Below, in pieces: positions 46,347 to 57,261 of a stretch of DNA of 64,000 nucleotides; the first letter of the stretch is position 1, and each line of letters opens with the position of its first letter. A model generated the notes under the pieces. That model was not told where the DNA came from and made no database searches. It saw nothing but the letters and a program-made list of their open reading frames with translations. Made by a program: the position numbers and the translations under genes. The DNA comes from Brevundimonas naejangsanensis DSM 23858 (GTDB taxonomy: Bacteria > Pseudomonadota > Alphaproteobacteria > Caulobacterales > Caulobacteraceae): the NCBI RefSeq assembly GCF_000421705.1, contig NZ_ATXN01000002.1, positions 744,001-808,000 on the forward strand, written 5' to 3'.

Positions 46347-47930
46347 ATGATGGCTTATTCCGCCCCCCGCCTTGATCGTCGCGCCCTGCTCACGGGTTTG
46401 GTCGTCGCGCCCGCCGTGCTGAGTTTCGGCCGGGCGCAGGCGGGCGGCGCCTATCTGTTTCCGCTGGGCGTCGCCAGCGGCGATCCAGCTCCGGACGGCT
46501 TCGTCATCTGGACCCGGCTTGCCGCCGATCCCCTCGCCGCCGATGGGCTGGGCGGCCTGTCCGCAAACATTCCGGTGCGCTGGGAAGTCGCTGCCGACGA
46601 CCAGTTCCGCCGCATCGCCGCCGCCGGGGATGTGACCGCCTCAAGCGACGCCGCCCACAGCGTCCATGTCGAGGTCGCCGGCCTCGCCCCCGGCCGCCCC
46701 TACTGGTATCGCTTCACCGCCGAGGGCCAGCAGAGTCCGACCGGCCGCGCCCTGACCACGCCCGCTCCGAACGCCGCCGCCGACCGCCTGCGTCTGGCCG
46801 TCGCCTCCTGCTCGCACTGGGAGCGCGGCTATTTCAGCGCCTATGGCCATATGGCCGACGAACAGCCTGACCTGACCCTGTTCCTGGGCGACTACATCTA
46901 TGAATACAGCCTGGGGCCGGATCGCGCCGATCAGGTGGTGCGTCCCTACAACCTCGAAGAAGCGACGACGCTGGCCGGCTATCGCAACCGCTACGCCCTG
47001 CATCGCACCGACGCGAACCTTCAGCGTCTGCACGCCGTCGCCCCGTGTGTCGCCATCTGGGACGACCATGAGGTTCAGGACGACTATTCCGGCGTCTGGT
47101 CCAAGGTTTCCGGCGTCGCGCCCAGCGATTTCCTGCAACGCCGCGCCGCCGCCTACCAGGCCTTCTACGAGGCCATGCCGATCCGTCGCACGCGCCTGAG
47201 CGCCGCCTTGCAGATGCCGATCTATCGTCGCGTCCGCTATGGCAGGCTGGCCGAGTTCTTCATGCTGGACGGGCGCCAATACCGCTCTAAACAACCGTGC
47301 AGCGACGGCGAGAACGGCGGCAAGGGCCAGATCGTCACCGACGCGACCTGCACCGACCGGCTGGATCCCTCGCGCACCTTCCTCGGCTTCGAGCAGGAGC
47401 GCTGGCTGTACGACGGCCTGGCCCGCGCAGACGCGCGCTGGAACATCCTCGGCCAGAATCTGGTGATGGCGGGCCTGCGTCTGGCCCGCAGCCCGGCCGA
47501 GGAAAACCGCTACTGGACCGACACCTGGGATGGTTTCCCCGCCGCACGCGACCGCCTGACCTCCGCCCTGTCCGAACTGAAGCCGTCCAATCCTGTGGTG
47601 CTCAGCGGCGACTACCACTCCTTCTGGACCAATGACGTCAAGCTGGACAGCCGCGACCCGTCCTCGGCCACCGTGGCGACCGAGTTCGTCGGCACCTCCA
47701 TCACCTCGACCGGCCCCAGCTACGACGGGCTGATGGCCGTCATGCCCAATAATCCGCAGGTGAAGTTCTTCGACAGCCGCCCGCGCGGCTATATGTCGAT
47801 CGACGTGCGCCCCGACCGCATGGATACGCGCTATCAGGTCATCAGCGACGTCCGCGATCCCAAGGCCAGCCTGTCGACCCTGAAATCCTGGACCGTTGAA
47901 TCGGGCCGCCCCGGCGCCGTCGCCGCATGA
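46347..47930 (+). CDS. PhoD-like alkaline phosphatase/phosphodiesterase
   Basis: A 527-residue exported metallophosphatase. The start at 46347 gives a Tat signal (RLDRRALLTGLVVAP); earlier in-frame sequence is antisense or out of family. The N-terminal fibronectin-like part (GYASGDPAPDGFVIWTRL type) is followed by the metal site: CSHW, FLGDYIYEY, WDDHEVQDDY and SGDYHSFW. PhoD enzymes use Fe and Ca and hydrolyse phosphodiesters and monoesters in the periplasm. It pairs with the acid phosphatase 23 bases downstream. No Pho box was identified. Confidence 0.9.
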   Translation: MMAYSAPRLDRRALLTGLVVAPAVLSFGRAQAGGAYLFPLGVASGDPAPDGFVIWTRLAADPLAADGLGGLSANIPVRWEVAADDQFRRIAAAGDVTASSDAAHSVHVEVAGLAPGRPYWYRFTAEGQQSPTGRALTTPAPNAAADRLRLAVASCSHWERGYFSAYGHMADEQPDLTLFLGDYIYEYSLGPDRADQVVRPYNLEEATTLAGYRNRYALHRTDANLQRLHAVAPCVAIWDDHEVQDDYSGVWSKVSGVAPSDFLQRRAAAYQAFYEAMPIRRTRLSAALQMPIYRRVRYGRLAEFFMLDGRQYRSKQPCSDGENGGKGQIVTDATCTDRLDPSRTFLGFEQERWLYDGLARADARWNILGQNLVMAGLRLARSPAEENRYWTDTWDGFPAARDRLTSALSELKPSNPVVLSGDYHSFWTNDVKLDSRDPSSATVATEFVGTSITSTGPSYDGLMAVMPNNPQVKFFDSRPRGYMSIDVRPDRMDTRYQVISDVRDPKASLSTLKSWTVESGRPGAVAA

Positions 47931-47953
47931 TCCTTTCCGACCGGAGTTCCCCC

Positions 47954-48796
47954 ATGACCCAGCCGCGCCTCGCTTCTTCACTCATCGCCATCGGGTTCGC
48001 CCTGGCCCTGGGCGGTTGCGCCGGCGCGGTTTCGACGCAGACGGCGGCGGTCGACGCGCCTGCGCCCGTGAGCTTCTGGGAAGGCTTTCGCGACCACCCG
48101 CACGGCTATCTGACAGCTGAGAACACGCCCAACGCCGCCAACTTCCTGCCGCCGCCGCCCGAGGAAGGCTCCCTGCGCGAACAGGCCGACATCGCCGCCT
48201 ATCGCGCCATGCGGTCGCTGGAAGGCTCCGAGCGCTGGGCCATCGCCCGCGCCGACAATGAGATCGAGACGCCCGGCGCCCCGCGCGCCTTCGACTGCGC
48301 CCTTGGCTTCAAGTTCGAGCCTGAACAGATGCCGACCCTGACCCTGCTGATGGGCAAGATGCTGGGCGATCTGGAGATGATCCAGACCCCGGCCAAGAAG
48401 GGCTATTTCCGCAAACGCCCCTTCGTGGTCGAGCCTTTGCCGACCTGTATCGCGCCCGAGACATGGCTGGCGGCCAGCGGCTCCTATCCGTCGGGCCACT
48501 CGGCGCTGGGCTGGGCCTGGTCGCTGGTGCTGGCCGAACTGGCGCCCGACCGCGCCGACGCCATCCTGCGACGTGGACTGGCCTATGGCGAAAGCCGCGC
48601 GGTGTGCGGCGTCCACTATGTCAGCGACGTCGAGGCGGGCCGCATCGTCGGCGCGACCATCGTCACGCGCCTGAAGGCCGATCCGGCGTTCCAGGCCGAC
48701 TTCGCCCGCGCCAGGCAAGAGTTCGAGGCCGCCCGCGCCGCCGCGACCGAAAGCACCGCTGCCTGCCCCGCCTCGCTGTCTCGCCAGCCCTGGTGA
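47954..48796 (+). CDS. PAP2 class A acid phosphatase
   Basis: A 280-residue periplasmic acid phosphatase (PhoN type). The signal ends in a lipobox-like LGGC. The three PAP2 motifs are present: KKGYFRKRP (K-x6-RP), SYPSGHSALG and SRAVCGVHYVSD (SR-x5-H-x3-D), so the active site is intact. Together with PhoD it would release phosphate from organic esters, possibly from imported phosphorylated substrates. Confidence 0.92.
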   Translation: MTQPRLASSLIAIGFALALGGCAGAVSTQTAAVDAPAPVSFWEGFRDHPHGYLTAENTPNAANFLPPPPEEGSLREQADIAAYRAMRSLEGSERWAIARADNEIETPGAPRAFDCALGFKFEPEQMPTLTLLMGKMLGDLEMIQTPAKKGYFRKRPFVVEPLPTCIAPETWLAASGSYPSGHSALGWAWSLVLAELAPDRADAILRRGLAYGESRAVCGVHYVSDVEAGRIVGATIVTRLKADPAFQADFARARQEFEAARAAATESTAACPASLSRQPW

Positions 48797-48805
48797 GGCG
48801 CGCTT

Positions 48806-48836
48806 AATCCATGGCGTGAGTGCAAATCCATGACGT
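48806..48836 (+). promoter_or_regulatory. Direct repeats upstream of the ABC transporter operon
   Basis: AATCCATGGCGT (48806-48817) and AATCCATGACGT (48825-48836) are 12-base direct repeats, 19 bases apart from start to start, about two helix turns. They lie 48 bases upstream of the transporter start and could be a dimeric operator. Confidence 0.4.
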
Positions 48837-48883
48837 AGGCTGACGCAGATCGGCCGCGTCGCAAGGGGGGAGATCGAGGGAAG

Positions 48884-51505
48884 GTGACGAAGACAGGGGC
48901 GACACGCGTCGCGACAGCATCCCGACGGCGCAGCCGGAACGGCGGGCTTCGGTCCGGCCTGATGACGCTTATGTTGTCGCTGGCCCTGTGCCTCGTCTGG
49001 GGCCTGACGGCGCAACAGGTTCAGGCGCAAGCGCCGCGTGACCGTCTGGTGCTGGGCCTGCCGCTGGAGCCGCCGAACCTCGATCCGACCTCGGGCGCAG
49101 CGGCGGCGGTGGATGAAGTCGTCTACGCCAACCTCTTCGAAGGCCTGACCAAGCTGACCCAGAACGGCGCCGTCGCCCCGTCGTTGGCCGAGTCGTGGGA
49201 AGCCGCCCCCGACGGCCTCACCTGGACCTTCCACCTGCGGCGCGGCGTGATCTTCTCCGACGGCTCGCCGTTCGACGCCGCCGTCGCCAAATTCTCTCTC
49301 GACCGCATCACCGCCGAGGGCTCGACCAACGCCCAGAAGGCCCTGTTCGAGCCGATCCGCAATGTCGAGGTCGTCGACCCGACGACCCTGCGCATCCACC
49401 TGTCGCGGCCGATGGCGACCCTGCCCTACGTCCTGGCCTGGGGCGACGCCGTCATGGTCTCGCCCAGCAGCGTCGCGACCAACGCCGTCACCCCCGTCGG
49501 CACCGGCCCATTCAAGCTGCAGAGCTGGCAGCGCGGCAGTCAGCTGACCCTGATCCGCCGCGACGGCTACTGGGGGCCTGCGCCCCGCCTGAACACTGTC
49601 GTCTTCCGCTTCATCAGCGACCCGACCGCCGCCTTCGCCGCCGTAAGCGCCGGCGACGTGGACGCCTTCCCCAACTATCCCGCGCCCGAGAACGTGGCCC
49701 AGTTCCAGCGCGACCCGCGCTTCCGCGTCGTCGTCGGCGCCTCCGAAGGCAAGGTCATTCTGGGGATCAACAACACCAAGGCGCCGTTCAATGACGTGCG
49801 GGTGCGCCGCGCCCTGTCCTACGCCATCGACCGGGACGCCCTGATACAGGGCGCCATGTTCGGCTTCGGCCAGCCCATCGGCAGCCATTATTCGCGTCAG
49901 GCGCCGGGCTACGTCGACCTGACCGGCATCTATCCGCACGATCCCGCCAAGGCGCGCGCCCTGCTGGCCGAGGCGGGCTATCCCGACGGCATCGACGTGA
50001 CCCTGCGTCTGCCGCCGCGCCCCTACGCCCGGCGCAGCGGCGAGGTGCTGATCTCGCAACTGGCGCAGGCGGGCATCCGCGCCAGGATCGAAAACCTGGA
50101 GTGGGCCCAGTGGCTGGATCAGGTGTTCAAGCGCCGCCAGTTCGACCTGACCATCGTCGAGCACGTCGAGCCGATGGATTACGACATCTATGGCCGCAAG
50201 GACTACTATTTCGGCTACGACAGCCCCGCCTTCGACGCCCTGCTGGCTCAGGTCAACGCCGCCCCCGACGAGCCGACGCGCAACCGCCTGCTGGGCGATC
50301 TGCAACGCCGCATCGCCGATGACGCGGTGAACGGCTTCCTGTTCCAGTCCTCGCGCATCGGCGTGTGGAAAGCGGACGTGAACGGCCTGTGGATCAACGG
50401 CCCCATCGCCGCCAACGACGTCACCGGCGCCTACTGGACCGGCGCGGGCGCAGCGGGCGCATCGACTGCCGAGCGCACGGGCGGCGCCCTGCCCTGGGGC
50501 TGGATCAGCCTGATCGCAGGCGCGGCGCTCCTCGCCTTCGTCGCCTGGCGCTTCGGCGCGGTCTGGCTGCTGAAGAAGCTGGGCGGTCACGCGCTGACTC
50601 TGCTGGCGGCGACCGTGGTCATCTTCCTGCTGCTGCAGGTCGTGCCCGGCGACCCGGCCAGCTATATGATGGGGCTAAACGCCAGCCCGGAATCCATCGC
50701 CGCCCTGCGCCAGCAGATGGGCCTCGAAGGCTCAGGCCTTGAGCGCTATTTCGCCTGGCTCGGCGACCTGCTGACCGGAAAGTTCGGGACCAGCTACACC
50801 TATCAGGTGCCGGTCGGCGGCCTGATCGCGGAACGTCTGGCCGTGTCCGCGCCGCTGGCCCTGATGGCCACCGTCCTGTCGCTGCTGGTCGCCCTGCCCA
50901 TCGGCGTCACCGCCGCCAGCCGCAGGGGAACCGCCGTCGACACCGGCCTGATCGGCGTCACCCAGGTCGGCGTCGCCCTGCCCAACTTCTGGATCGCCAT
51001 GCTGCTGATCCTGCTGTTCTCGGTGAACCTGGGCTGGTTCTCGGCGGGCGGTTTCCCCGGTTGGAACAGCGGCTTCTGGCCCGCCTTCAAGGCCCTGATC
51101 CTGCCCGCCGTAGCGCTGGCCGCGCCGCAGGCCGCCATTCTGGCGCGCGTGCTGAGAACCGCCCTGCTCGACACCATGAACGAGGACTATGTCCGCACCG
51201 CCCGCGCCAAGGGGCTGTCGGTCAATCAGGCCCTGTGGCGACACGCGCTGCGCAACGCCTGGATCCCGGTCCTGACCATCCTTGGCCTGCAATTCCCCTT
51301 CCTGCTGGCGGGCGGCATCATCATCGAGAACGTCTTCTCCCTGCCCGGCTTGGGCCGACTGGTCTTCCAGGCCATCACCCAGCGCGACCTGATCGTGGTG
51401 CAGAGCGTGGTGGTGGTTCTGGTCTTCGCCGTGGTTCTGGTCAGCTTCCTGATCGACCTCGCCTATCTGTTCGCTGATCCGCGCCTGAGGGGACGCCGCG
51501 CATGA
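48884..51505 (+). CDS. ABC peptide transporter: substrate-binding protein fused to permease
   Basis: One 873-residue reading frame joins a family 5 periplasmic binding protein (about 50-525; ANLFEGLTKL, VAPSLAESWE) to a DppB-type permease (about 565-873; PGDPASYMMGL, EAA loop EDYVRTARAKGLSVNQALW near 765). An N-terminal signal helix (about 27-45) starts export. An extra hydrophobic segment at about 538-558 (WGWISLIAGAALLAFVAWRF) would bring the chain back to the cytoplasm before the first permease helix, so the topology works. It overlaps the second permease by four bases. Such transporters import di- or oligopeptides or nickel; the substrate is unknown. Confidence 0.85.
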   Translation: MTKTGATRVATASRRRSRNGGLRSGLMTLMLSLALCLVWGLTAQQVQAQAPRDRLVLGLPLEPPNLDPTSGAAAAVDEVVYANLFEGLTKLTQNGAVAPSLAESWEAAPDGLTWTFHLRRGVIFSDGSPFDAAVAKFSLDRITAEGSTNAQKALFEPIRNVEVVDPTTLRIHLSRPMATLPYVLAWGDAVMVSPSSVATNAVTPVGTGPFKLQSWQRGSQLTLIRRDGYWGPAPRLNTVVFRFISDPTAAFAAVSAGDVDAFPNYPAPENVAQFQRDPRFRVVVGASEGKVILGINNTKAPFNDVRVRRALSYAIDRDALIQGAMFGFGQPIGSHYSRQAPGYVDLTGIYPHDPAKARALLAEAGYPDGIDVTLRLPPRPYARRSGEVLISQLAQAGIRARIENLEWAQWLDQVFKRRQFDLTIVEHVEPMDYDIYGRKDYYFGYDSPAFDALLAQVNAAPDEPTRNRLLGDLQRRIADDAVNGFLFQSSRIGVWKADVNGLWINGPIAANDVTGAYWTGAGAAGASTAERTGGALPWGWISLIAGAALLAFVAWRFGAVWLLKKLGGHALTLLAATVVIFLLLQVVPGDPASYMMGLNASPESIAALRQQMGLEGSGLERYFAWLGDLLTGKFGTSYTYQVPVGGLIAERLAVSAPLALMATVLSLLVALPIGVTAASRRGTAVDTGLIGVTQVGVALPNFWIAMLLILLFSVNLGWFSAGGFPGWNSGFWPAFKALILPAVALAAPQAAILARVLRTALLDTMNEDYVRTARAKGLSVNQALWRHALRNAWIPVLTILGLQFPFLLAGGIIIENVFSLPGLGRLVFQAITQRDLIVVQSVVVVLVFAVVLVSFLIDLAYLFADPRLRGRRA

Positions 51506-52359
51506 CCGACGCCCCCGCCATCGCCGCCCCCGCCAAACCCCGCGTGCGCTGGCCTCTGTCGTTGATCGTCGGCGCAGGCCTGACCACCGTCGTGCTGGCG
51601 ACCGCCCTGCTGGCGTTGGCCTGGACGCCCTATGACGTGGAGGCGGTGGACATCGCCGCCAAGCTGACCGCCCCCTCCGCCGCCCACTGGATGGGCACGG
51701 ACCACTTCGGCCGCGATGTGCTGTCGATGATCATGGCGGGGGCGCAGAACTCCCTCGTCGTGGCCTTCATCGCCGTCGGCATCGGCGTCGGCATCGGCAC
51801 GCCTCTGGGCCTGACCGCGGCGGCGCGCGGCGGCTGGATCGACGAACTGGTCATGCGCGGCAACGACCTGATCTTCGCCTTCCCCGCCCTGCTGCTGGCC
51901 GTGATGATCACCGCCGTCATGGGGCCGGGCGCGATCAACGCCGTCATCGCCATCGGCGTCTTCAACATCCCCGTCTTCACCCGCGTCGCGCGTGGCGCGG
52001 CGCAGGGCCTGTGGACCCGCGAATACGTCCTGGCCGCCCGCACGGCGGGCAAGTCCAAGGCCCTGATCTCGCTCCAGCACATCCTGCCCAATCTGATGAG
52101 CCTGCTGGTCGTTCAGGCGGCGATCCAGTTCGCCGTCGGCATCGTGGCCGAGGCCGGCCTGTCCTACGTCGGTCTCGGCGCCCAGCCTCCCGCGCCCAGC
52201 TGGGGCCGGATGCTGGCCGAGGCCCAGACCATGATCGGCTTCGCGCCCTGGCTGGCCGTCATGCCGGGCCTGGCCATCTTCGTGACCGTGCTGGGCCTCA
52301 GCCTGACCGGCGACGGCCTGCGCGACCTGTTCGACCCGCGCGTGCGGCGGGAGCGTTGA
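51502..52359 (+). CDS. ABC peptide transporter permease (DppC type)
   Basis: A 285-residue inner-membrane permease pairing with the fused binding protein/permease. It has an N-terminal helix, the usual HWMGTDHFGRDVLSMI segment of the DppC/OppC type, and the EAA loop (YVLAARTAGKSKALISLQHILPN) that contacts the ATPase. Start overlaps the upstream gene (ATGA) and its stop is two bases from the ATPase start, so translation is coupled. Confidence 0.92.
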   Translation: MTDAPAIAAPAKPRVRWPLSLIVGAGLTTVVLATALLALAWTPYDVEAVDIAAKLTAPSAAHWMGTDHFGRDVLSMIMAGAQNSLVVAFIAVGIGVGIGTPLGLTAAARGGWIDELVMRGNDLIFAFPALLLAVMITAVMGPGAINAVIAIGVFNIPVFTRVARGAAQGLWTREYVLAARTAGKSKALISLQHILPNLMSLLVVQAAIQFAVGIVAEAGLSYVGLGAQPPAPSWGRMLAEAQTMIGFAPWLAVMPGLAIFVTVLGLSLTGDGLRDLFDPRVRRER

Positions 52360-52361
52360 CC

Positions 52362-53974
<1,613 letters not shown>

Positions 53975-53978
<4 letters not shown>

Positions 53979-55099
53979 ACCGCAGAACCGTCCTCGGCTC
54001 GGCCCTGATCGGCGCCGCAGCCTCCGCCGCCGGCGCCGCCGGCGCCAAACCGGCGGCCCAGTCCGCCGCCCGCGCGTCCGGCCGCACCGGCCCGCTGAAC
54101 CTGATCACCGACGTCGAGGGCCTCAAGGTCGGTCAGGCCCATGACGCGGGCGTCCGCACCGGCGTCACCGTCATCCTGGCCGAAAAGCCCGCCACGGCCG
54201 CCGTCGACGTGCGCGGCGGCGGCCCCGCCGGGCGCGAGACCGACGTGCTGCGTCCCGAAAATCTGGTGCAGGAGGTGGACGCCATCATCCTGTCGGGCGG
54301 CTCGGTCTATGGCCTCGGCTCGGCCGACAGCGTGGCGGCCTGGATGGGGATGCGCGGGCGCGGCTATGGCATGGGCGGGGCGCCGGGCGTGCCGCCCTCG
54401 CCCATCATTCCGACTGCCTGCCTTTATGATCTGGCCAATGGCGGGAACAAGCAGTGGGAAATGGAGCCGCCCTATCGCCGCCTGTCGGTTCAGGCGCTGG
54501 AGGCCGCGGGCGACCGCTTCGACCTCGGCACGGCGGGGGCGGGCTATGGCGCCGAAGCCGGCGCGCTGAAGGGGGGCATCGGCTCGGCCTCGGCCGTCAT
54601 GGCCTCGGGCTGGACGGTCGGCGCCATCGTGGCGGTCAACAGCGTCGGATCGGTCGTCGCGCCGGGCGGCAAGAGCTTCTGGGCCGCCCCCTATGAAATC
54701 GGCGACGAATTCGGCGGCCTCGGCTCGTCCGGCCTGCACGCCTCGGCCGAGGACTGGGGCCTGTCCAAGTTCCGCCCTCAACCGCGCGAGAACACCACCA
54801 TCGCCTGCATCGCCACCGACGTGGCCCTGACCCGCGTTGAGCTTCAGCGCGTGGCCATCATGGCGCAGGACGGCATGGCTCGCGCCATCCGCCCGGCCCA
54901 TGCGCCCTTCGACGGCGACACCCTGTTCAGCCTGTCGACCGGCAAGAAGATCATCGAGGACCCCGCCGCCCGCCAGGTCGCGGTGGCGCAACTGGGCAAC
55001 GTCGCCGCCGATGTGCTGGCCCGCGCCGTGGCGCGCGGCGTCTATCACGCCACCAACTATGACGGCGTCACCGGCAGGACCTGGCGCGAGATGGCCTGA
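53975..55099 (+). CDS. Exported P1/S58 Ntn hydrolase, DmpA/NylC-like
   Basis: A 374-residue self-processing amidase or aminopeptidase. The Tat-like signal is NRRTVLGSALIGAA (3-16). The fold markers are VDVRGGGPAGRETDVL, ILSGGSVYGLGSADSV and AGAGYGAEAGALKGG. The auto-cleavage site reads N273-T274 in ENTTIACIATD, the same pattern as N-TT in 6-aminohexanoate-oligomer hydrolase NylC, leaving Thr274 as the nucleophile; DmpA and BapA use a Ser. The end DGDTLFSLSTGK is also close to NylC. It is translationally coupled to the transporter ATPase, so it likely cuts what is imported. D-, beta- or omega-amide peptides are candidates. Confidence 0.87.
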
Positions 55100-55141
55100 C
55101 CCCCTCCCGCCGGGAGAGGGTCTCGATCAGCCGTCGCCGAT

Positions 55142-56890
55142 TTAGCGGACGCCCAGCGCCAGGGCGTCCGGACGGCGGGTGTCGGCGGCGCCCAGGAAGC
55201 GGTCGCCGTCGACCAGAATCGACTGGGTGCTGCCCATCGTCATCGACGGACGCACCGTGTGGCCGCGCTCGCGCAACAGCCGCTCCACGTCGGGCGAGAA
55301 GCCGCCTTCCAGCTCCAGCGGGCTGTCGCCGCCGCCCTGATTCAGGCGCGGCCGCATGGCGGCCTCGGCCACGTTCAACTGGTGGTCGATGACGTTGGAG
55401 ACCAGTTGCACCATCGTAGCGATGATATAGCCGCCGCCCGGCGTGCCGGTGACCAGCCACGGCTTGTCGTCCTTGAACACGATCATCGGCGTGATGGTCG
55501 AGCCCAGACGCTTGCCCGGCGCGGGCGAGTTCGGCTGCCCCTGCGTGCCCCAGTAGAAGTTGTCCAGGTGGTTGTTCAGCAGGATGCCCGTGCCGACCGG
55601 CGCGACGTGGGCGCCGTAGGAATTCGACAACGTATAGGTGTTCGACACCGCATTGCCGTAGGCGTCGGCCACCGAATAGTGCGTCGTGTCCTTGCTCTCG
55701 AACGGATAGGGATTGCCTTCCGGCACGTCCTCGGCCTTCAGCGTCTTGTCCAGCGAGATCAGTTTGACGCGCTCGGCGGCGAATTCCTTGCTCGCCAGGC
55801 CCTTGGCCGGGGTCGTCCACTGCGGCGCCCCGCCGATCAGGTTGCGGTCGGACGAGGTGATCTTCATCGCCTCGGAGATCAGGTGCAGGCTGTCGACGCT
55901 GCCCCATCCCATCGCGCGCAGGTCGAAATGCTCCAGCAGGTTCAGCGCCTCGGCGACGCTGACGCCCGAGGCCGTCGGCGGCATGAAGGAGATGCGGTGG
56001 CCGCGATAGCTGCCCCAGATCGGCTCTGACACGTCGGCGCGATAGGCCGCCATGTCTTCCATCGTGATGACGCCGCCATGCGCCTGAATCCCGGCCACGA
56101 TCTGACGCGCCAGTTCGCCCTTGTAGAACTCGTCCGCGCCGCCGCGCGCCAGTTTGCGCAGGCTCTCGGCCAGCAGGGGCTGACGGAAGACCTCCCCCGC
56201 CCGATAGACTGAACCGTCGGCCTTCAGATAGGCCTCGCGCGCGCCCGGATCGGTCACCAGAACGCGAGCGCGGCCGCCCGTGGCGTCGGCCTCGCCGTCG
56301 GACAGGACATAGCCTTCCTCCGCCAGGGCTATGGCCGGAGCCACCAGATCCGCCCACGGCATGGAGCCGAAACGCTGGTGCGCTTCCCACAGTCCCATGA
56401 CGGTGCCCGGCACCGCCACATTGCGGAAGCCCGACGGCTTGGAGCGGTCGAACCGGCCGTCCGGTCCCAGCAGCAGGTCAGGCGTCGTCGCCGCCGGGGC
56501 CGTGCCGTAATAGTTGATGGCGATGTCCTGGGCCGGACGATCCTTCGTGGCCGCCATATGCACGACCATATAGCCTGAGCCACCGATGTTGCCTGCGCGC
56601 GGCAGGGTCACCGCCTCGGCGAAAGCCACGGCGATGGCCGAGTCCACGGCGTTGCCGCCCTGGCGCAGGATGTCGACGCCGACGCGGGTCGCCGGGTCGC
56701 TCTGGCTGACCACCATGCCGCCGCGTCCCACGACAGGGCTGTGAATCTGGCCGTAGTTGACGATGTCGCCGCCGCTGCCGGTGGTCGGCCGAACCTGGAC
56801 CGCCGCCTCCTGGGCCATCCCCGGCGCAGCCAGCAACATCAGGGCCGCCGCCGAAACAGCCGTCGCCGACTTCATCAAACCCAAACGCAT
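55142..56890 (-). CDS. ggt: Gamma-glutamyltransferase
   Basis: Periplasmic Ntn hydrolase that cleaves gamma-glutamyl bonds such as those of glutathione. The start at 56890 gives a signal peptide (MKSATAVSAAALMLLAAPG) and 582 residues. The self-cleavage site is D401-T402-T403-H-Y-S, with Thr402 as nucleophile, and the GTGILLNNHLDNF and GGGYIIATMVQ segments are present. Most family members have a different residue than Asp before the Thr. It is convergent with the NylC-like gene and divergent from the second TonB receptor. Confidence 0.9.
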   Translation of the reverse strand: MRLGLMKSATAVSAAALMLLAAPGMAQEAAVQVRPTTGSGGDIVNYGQIHSPVVGRGGMVVSQSDPATRVGVDILRQGGNAVDSAIAVAFAEAVTLPRAGNIGGSGYMVVHMAATKDRPAQDIAINYYGTAPAATTPDLLLGPDGRFDRSKPSGFRNVAVPGTVMGLWEAHQRFGSMPWADLVAPAIALAEEGYVLSDGEADATGGRARVLVTDPGAREAYLKADGSVYRAGEVFRQPLLAESLRKLARGGADEFYKGELARQIVAGIQAHGGVITMEDMAAYRADVSEPIWGSYRGHRISFMPPTASGVSVAEALNLLEHFDLRAMGWGSVDSLHLISEAMKITSSDRNLIGGAPQWTTPAKGLASKEFAAERVKLISLDKTLKAEDVPEGNPYPFESKDTTHYSVADAYGNAVSNTYTLSNSYGAHVAPVGTGILLNNHLDNFYWGTQGQPNSPAPGKRLGSTITPMIVFKDDKPWLVTGTPGGGYIIATMVQLVSNVIDHQLNVAEAAMRPRLNQGGGDSPLELEGGFSPDVERLLRERGHTVRPSMTMGSTQSILVDGDRFLGAADTRRPDALALGVR

Positions 56891-57261
56891 ACAGAAATCC
56901 CCGCCGCAAGCCCGTGCGTCGCGAAAGGCTGAAGCGCCCGCCACGCTTTCCCGCAGGACAATATTATCAAGAACCATAGCGATAGCATTGCTCAAAACAG
57001 TAGTTCAAGGACGAGCTTGAGTGATTATCGCGCTCATTATTTGGGATATCAGCAATATTTTTTCAGCTAAGGTTGACGCGCCGCAGTGTGGCCGCTTCAA
57101 GTCCGGACTGAGGCGAACTCTCCGCGCCGCGCCAGGTTTTTCGATTCGTCGGGGCGGCGCGCGCGGGAGTCGGCCTCATTCGACAAACAGATCAGTCAGC
57201 GATGCGACGCCTGCTTCAGACAGGAGCGCAGAACGATGACCACAACGGGGATGACTATTTC
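56891..57261 (+). other. Divergent promoter region of ggt and the second TonB receptor
   Basis: A 371-base gap. Near 57052 it has CAATATTTTTTCAGC, close to the CAATATTTTGAGC found upstream of the aldehyde dehydrogenase operon, and GCTCAA at 56990-56995. The rest has an AT-rich part about 57020-57075 and a GC-rich part without a gene I can support. It should hold promoters for both genes. Confidence 0.5.

Noticed and set aside
47978-50590. 870-codon minus-strand open frame
   Set aside because: It is antisense to the PAP2 gene and the fused transporter gene, both well supported by motifs.
55100-55125. Terminator between the NylC-like gene and ggt
   Set aside because: CCCTCCCGCCGGGAGAGGG can fold, but the stem is imperfect and no T-tract follows.
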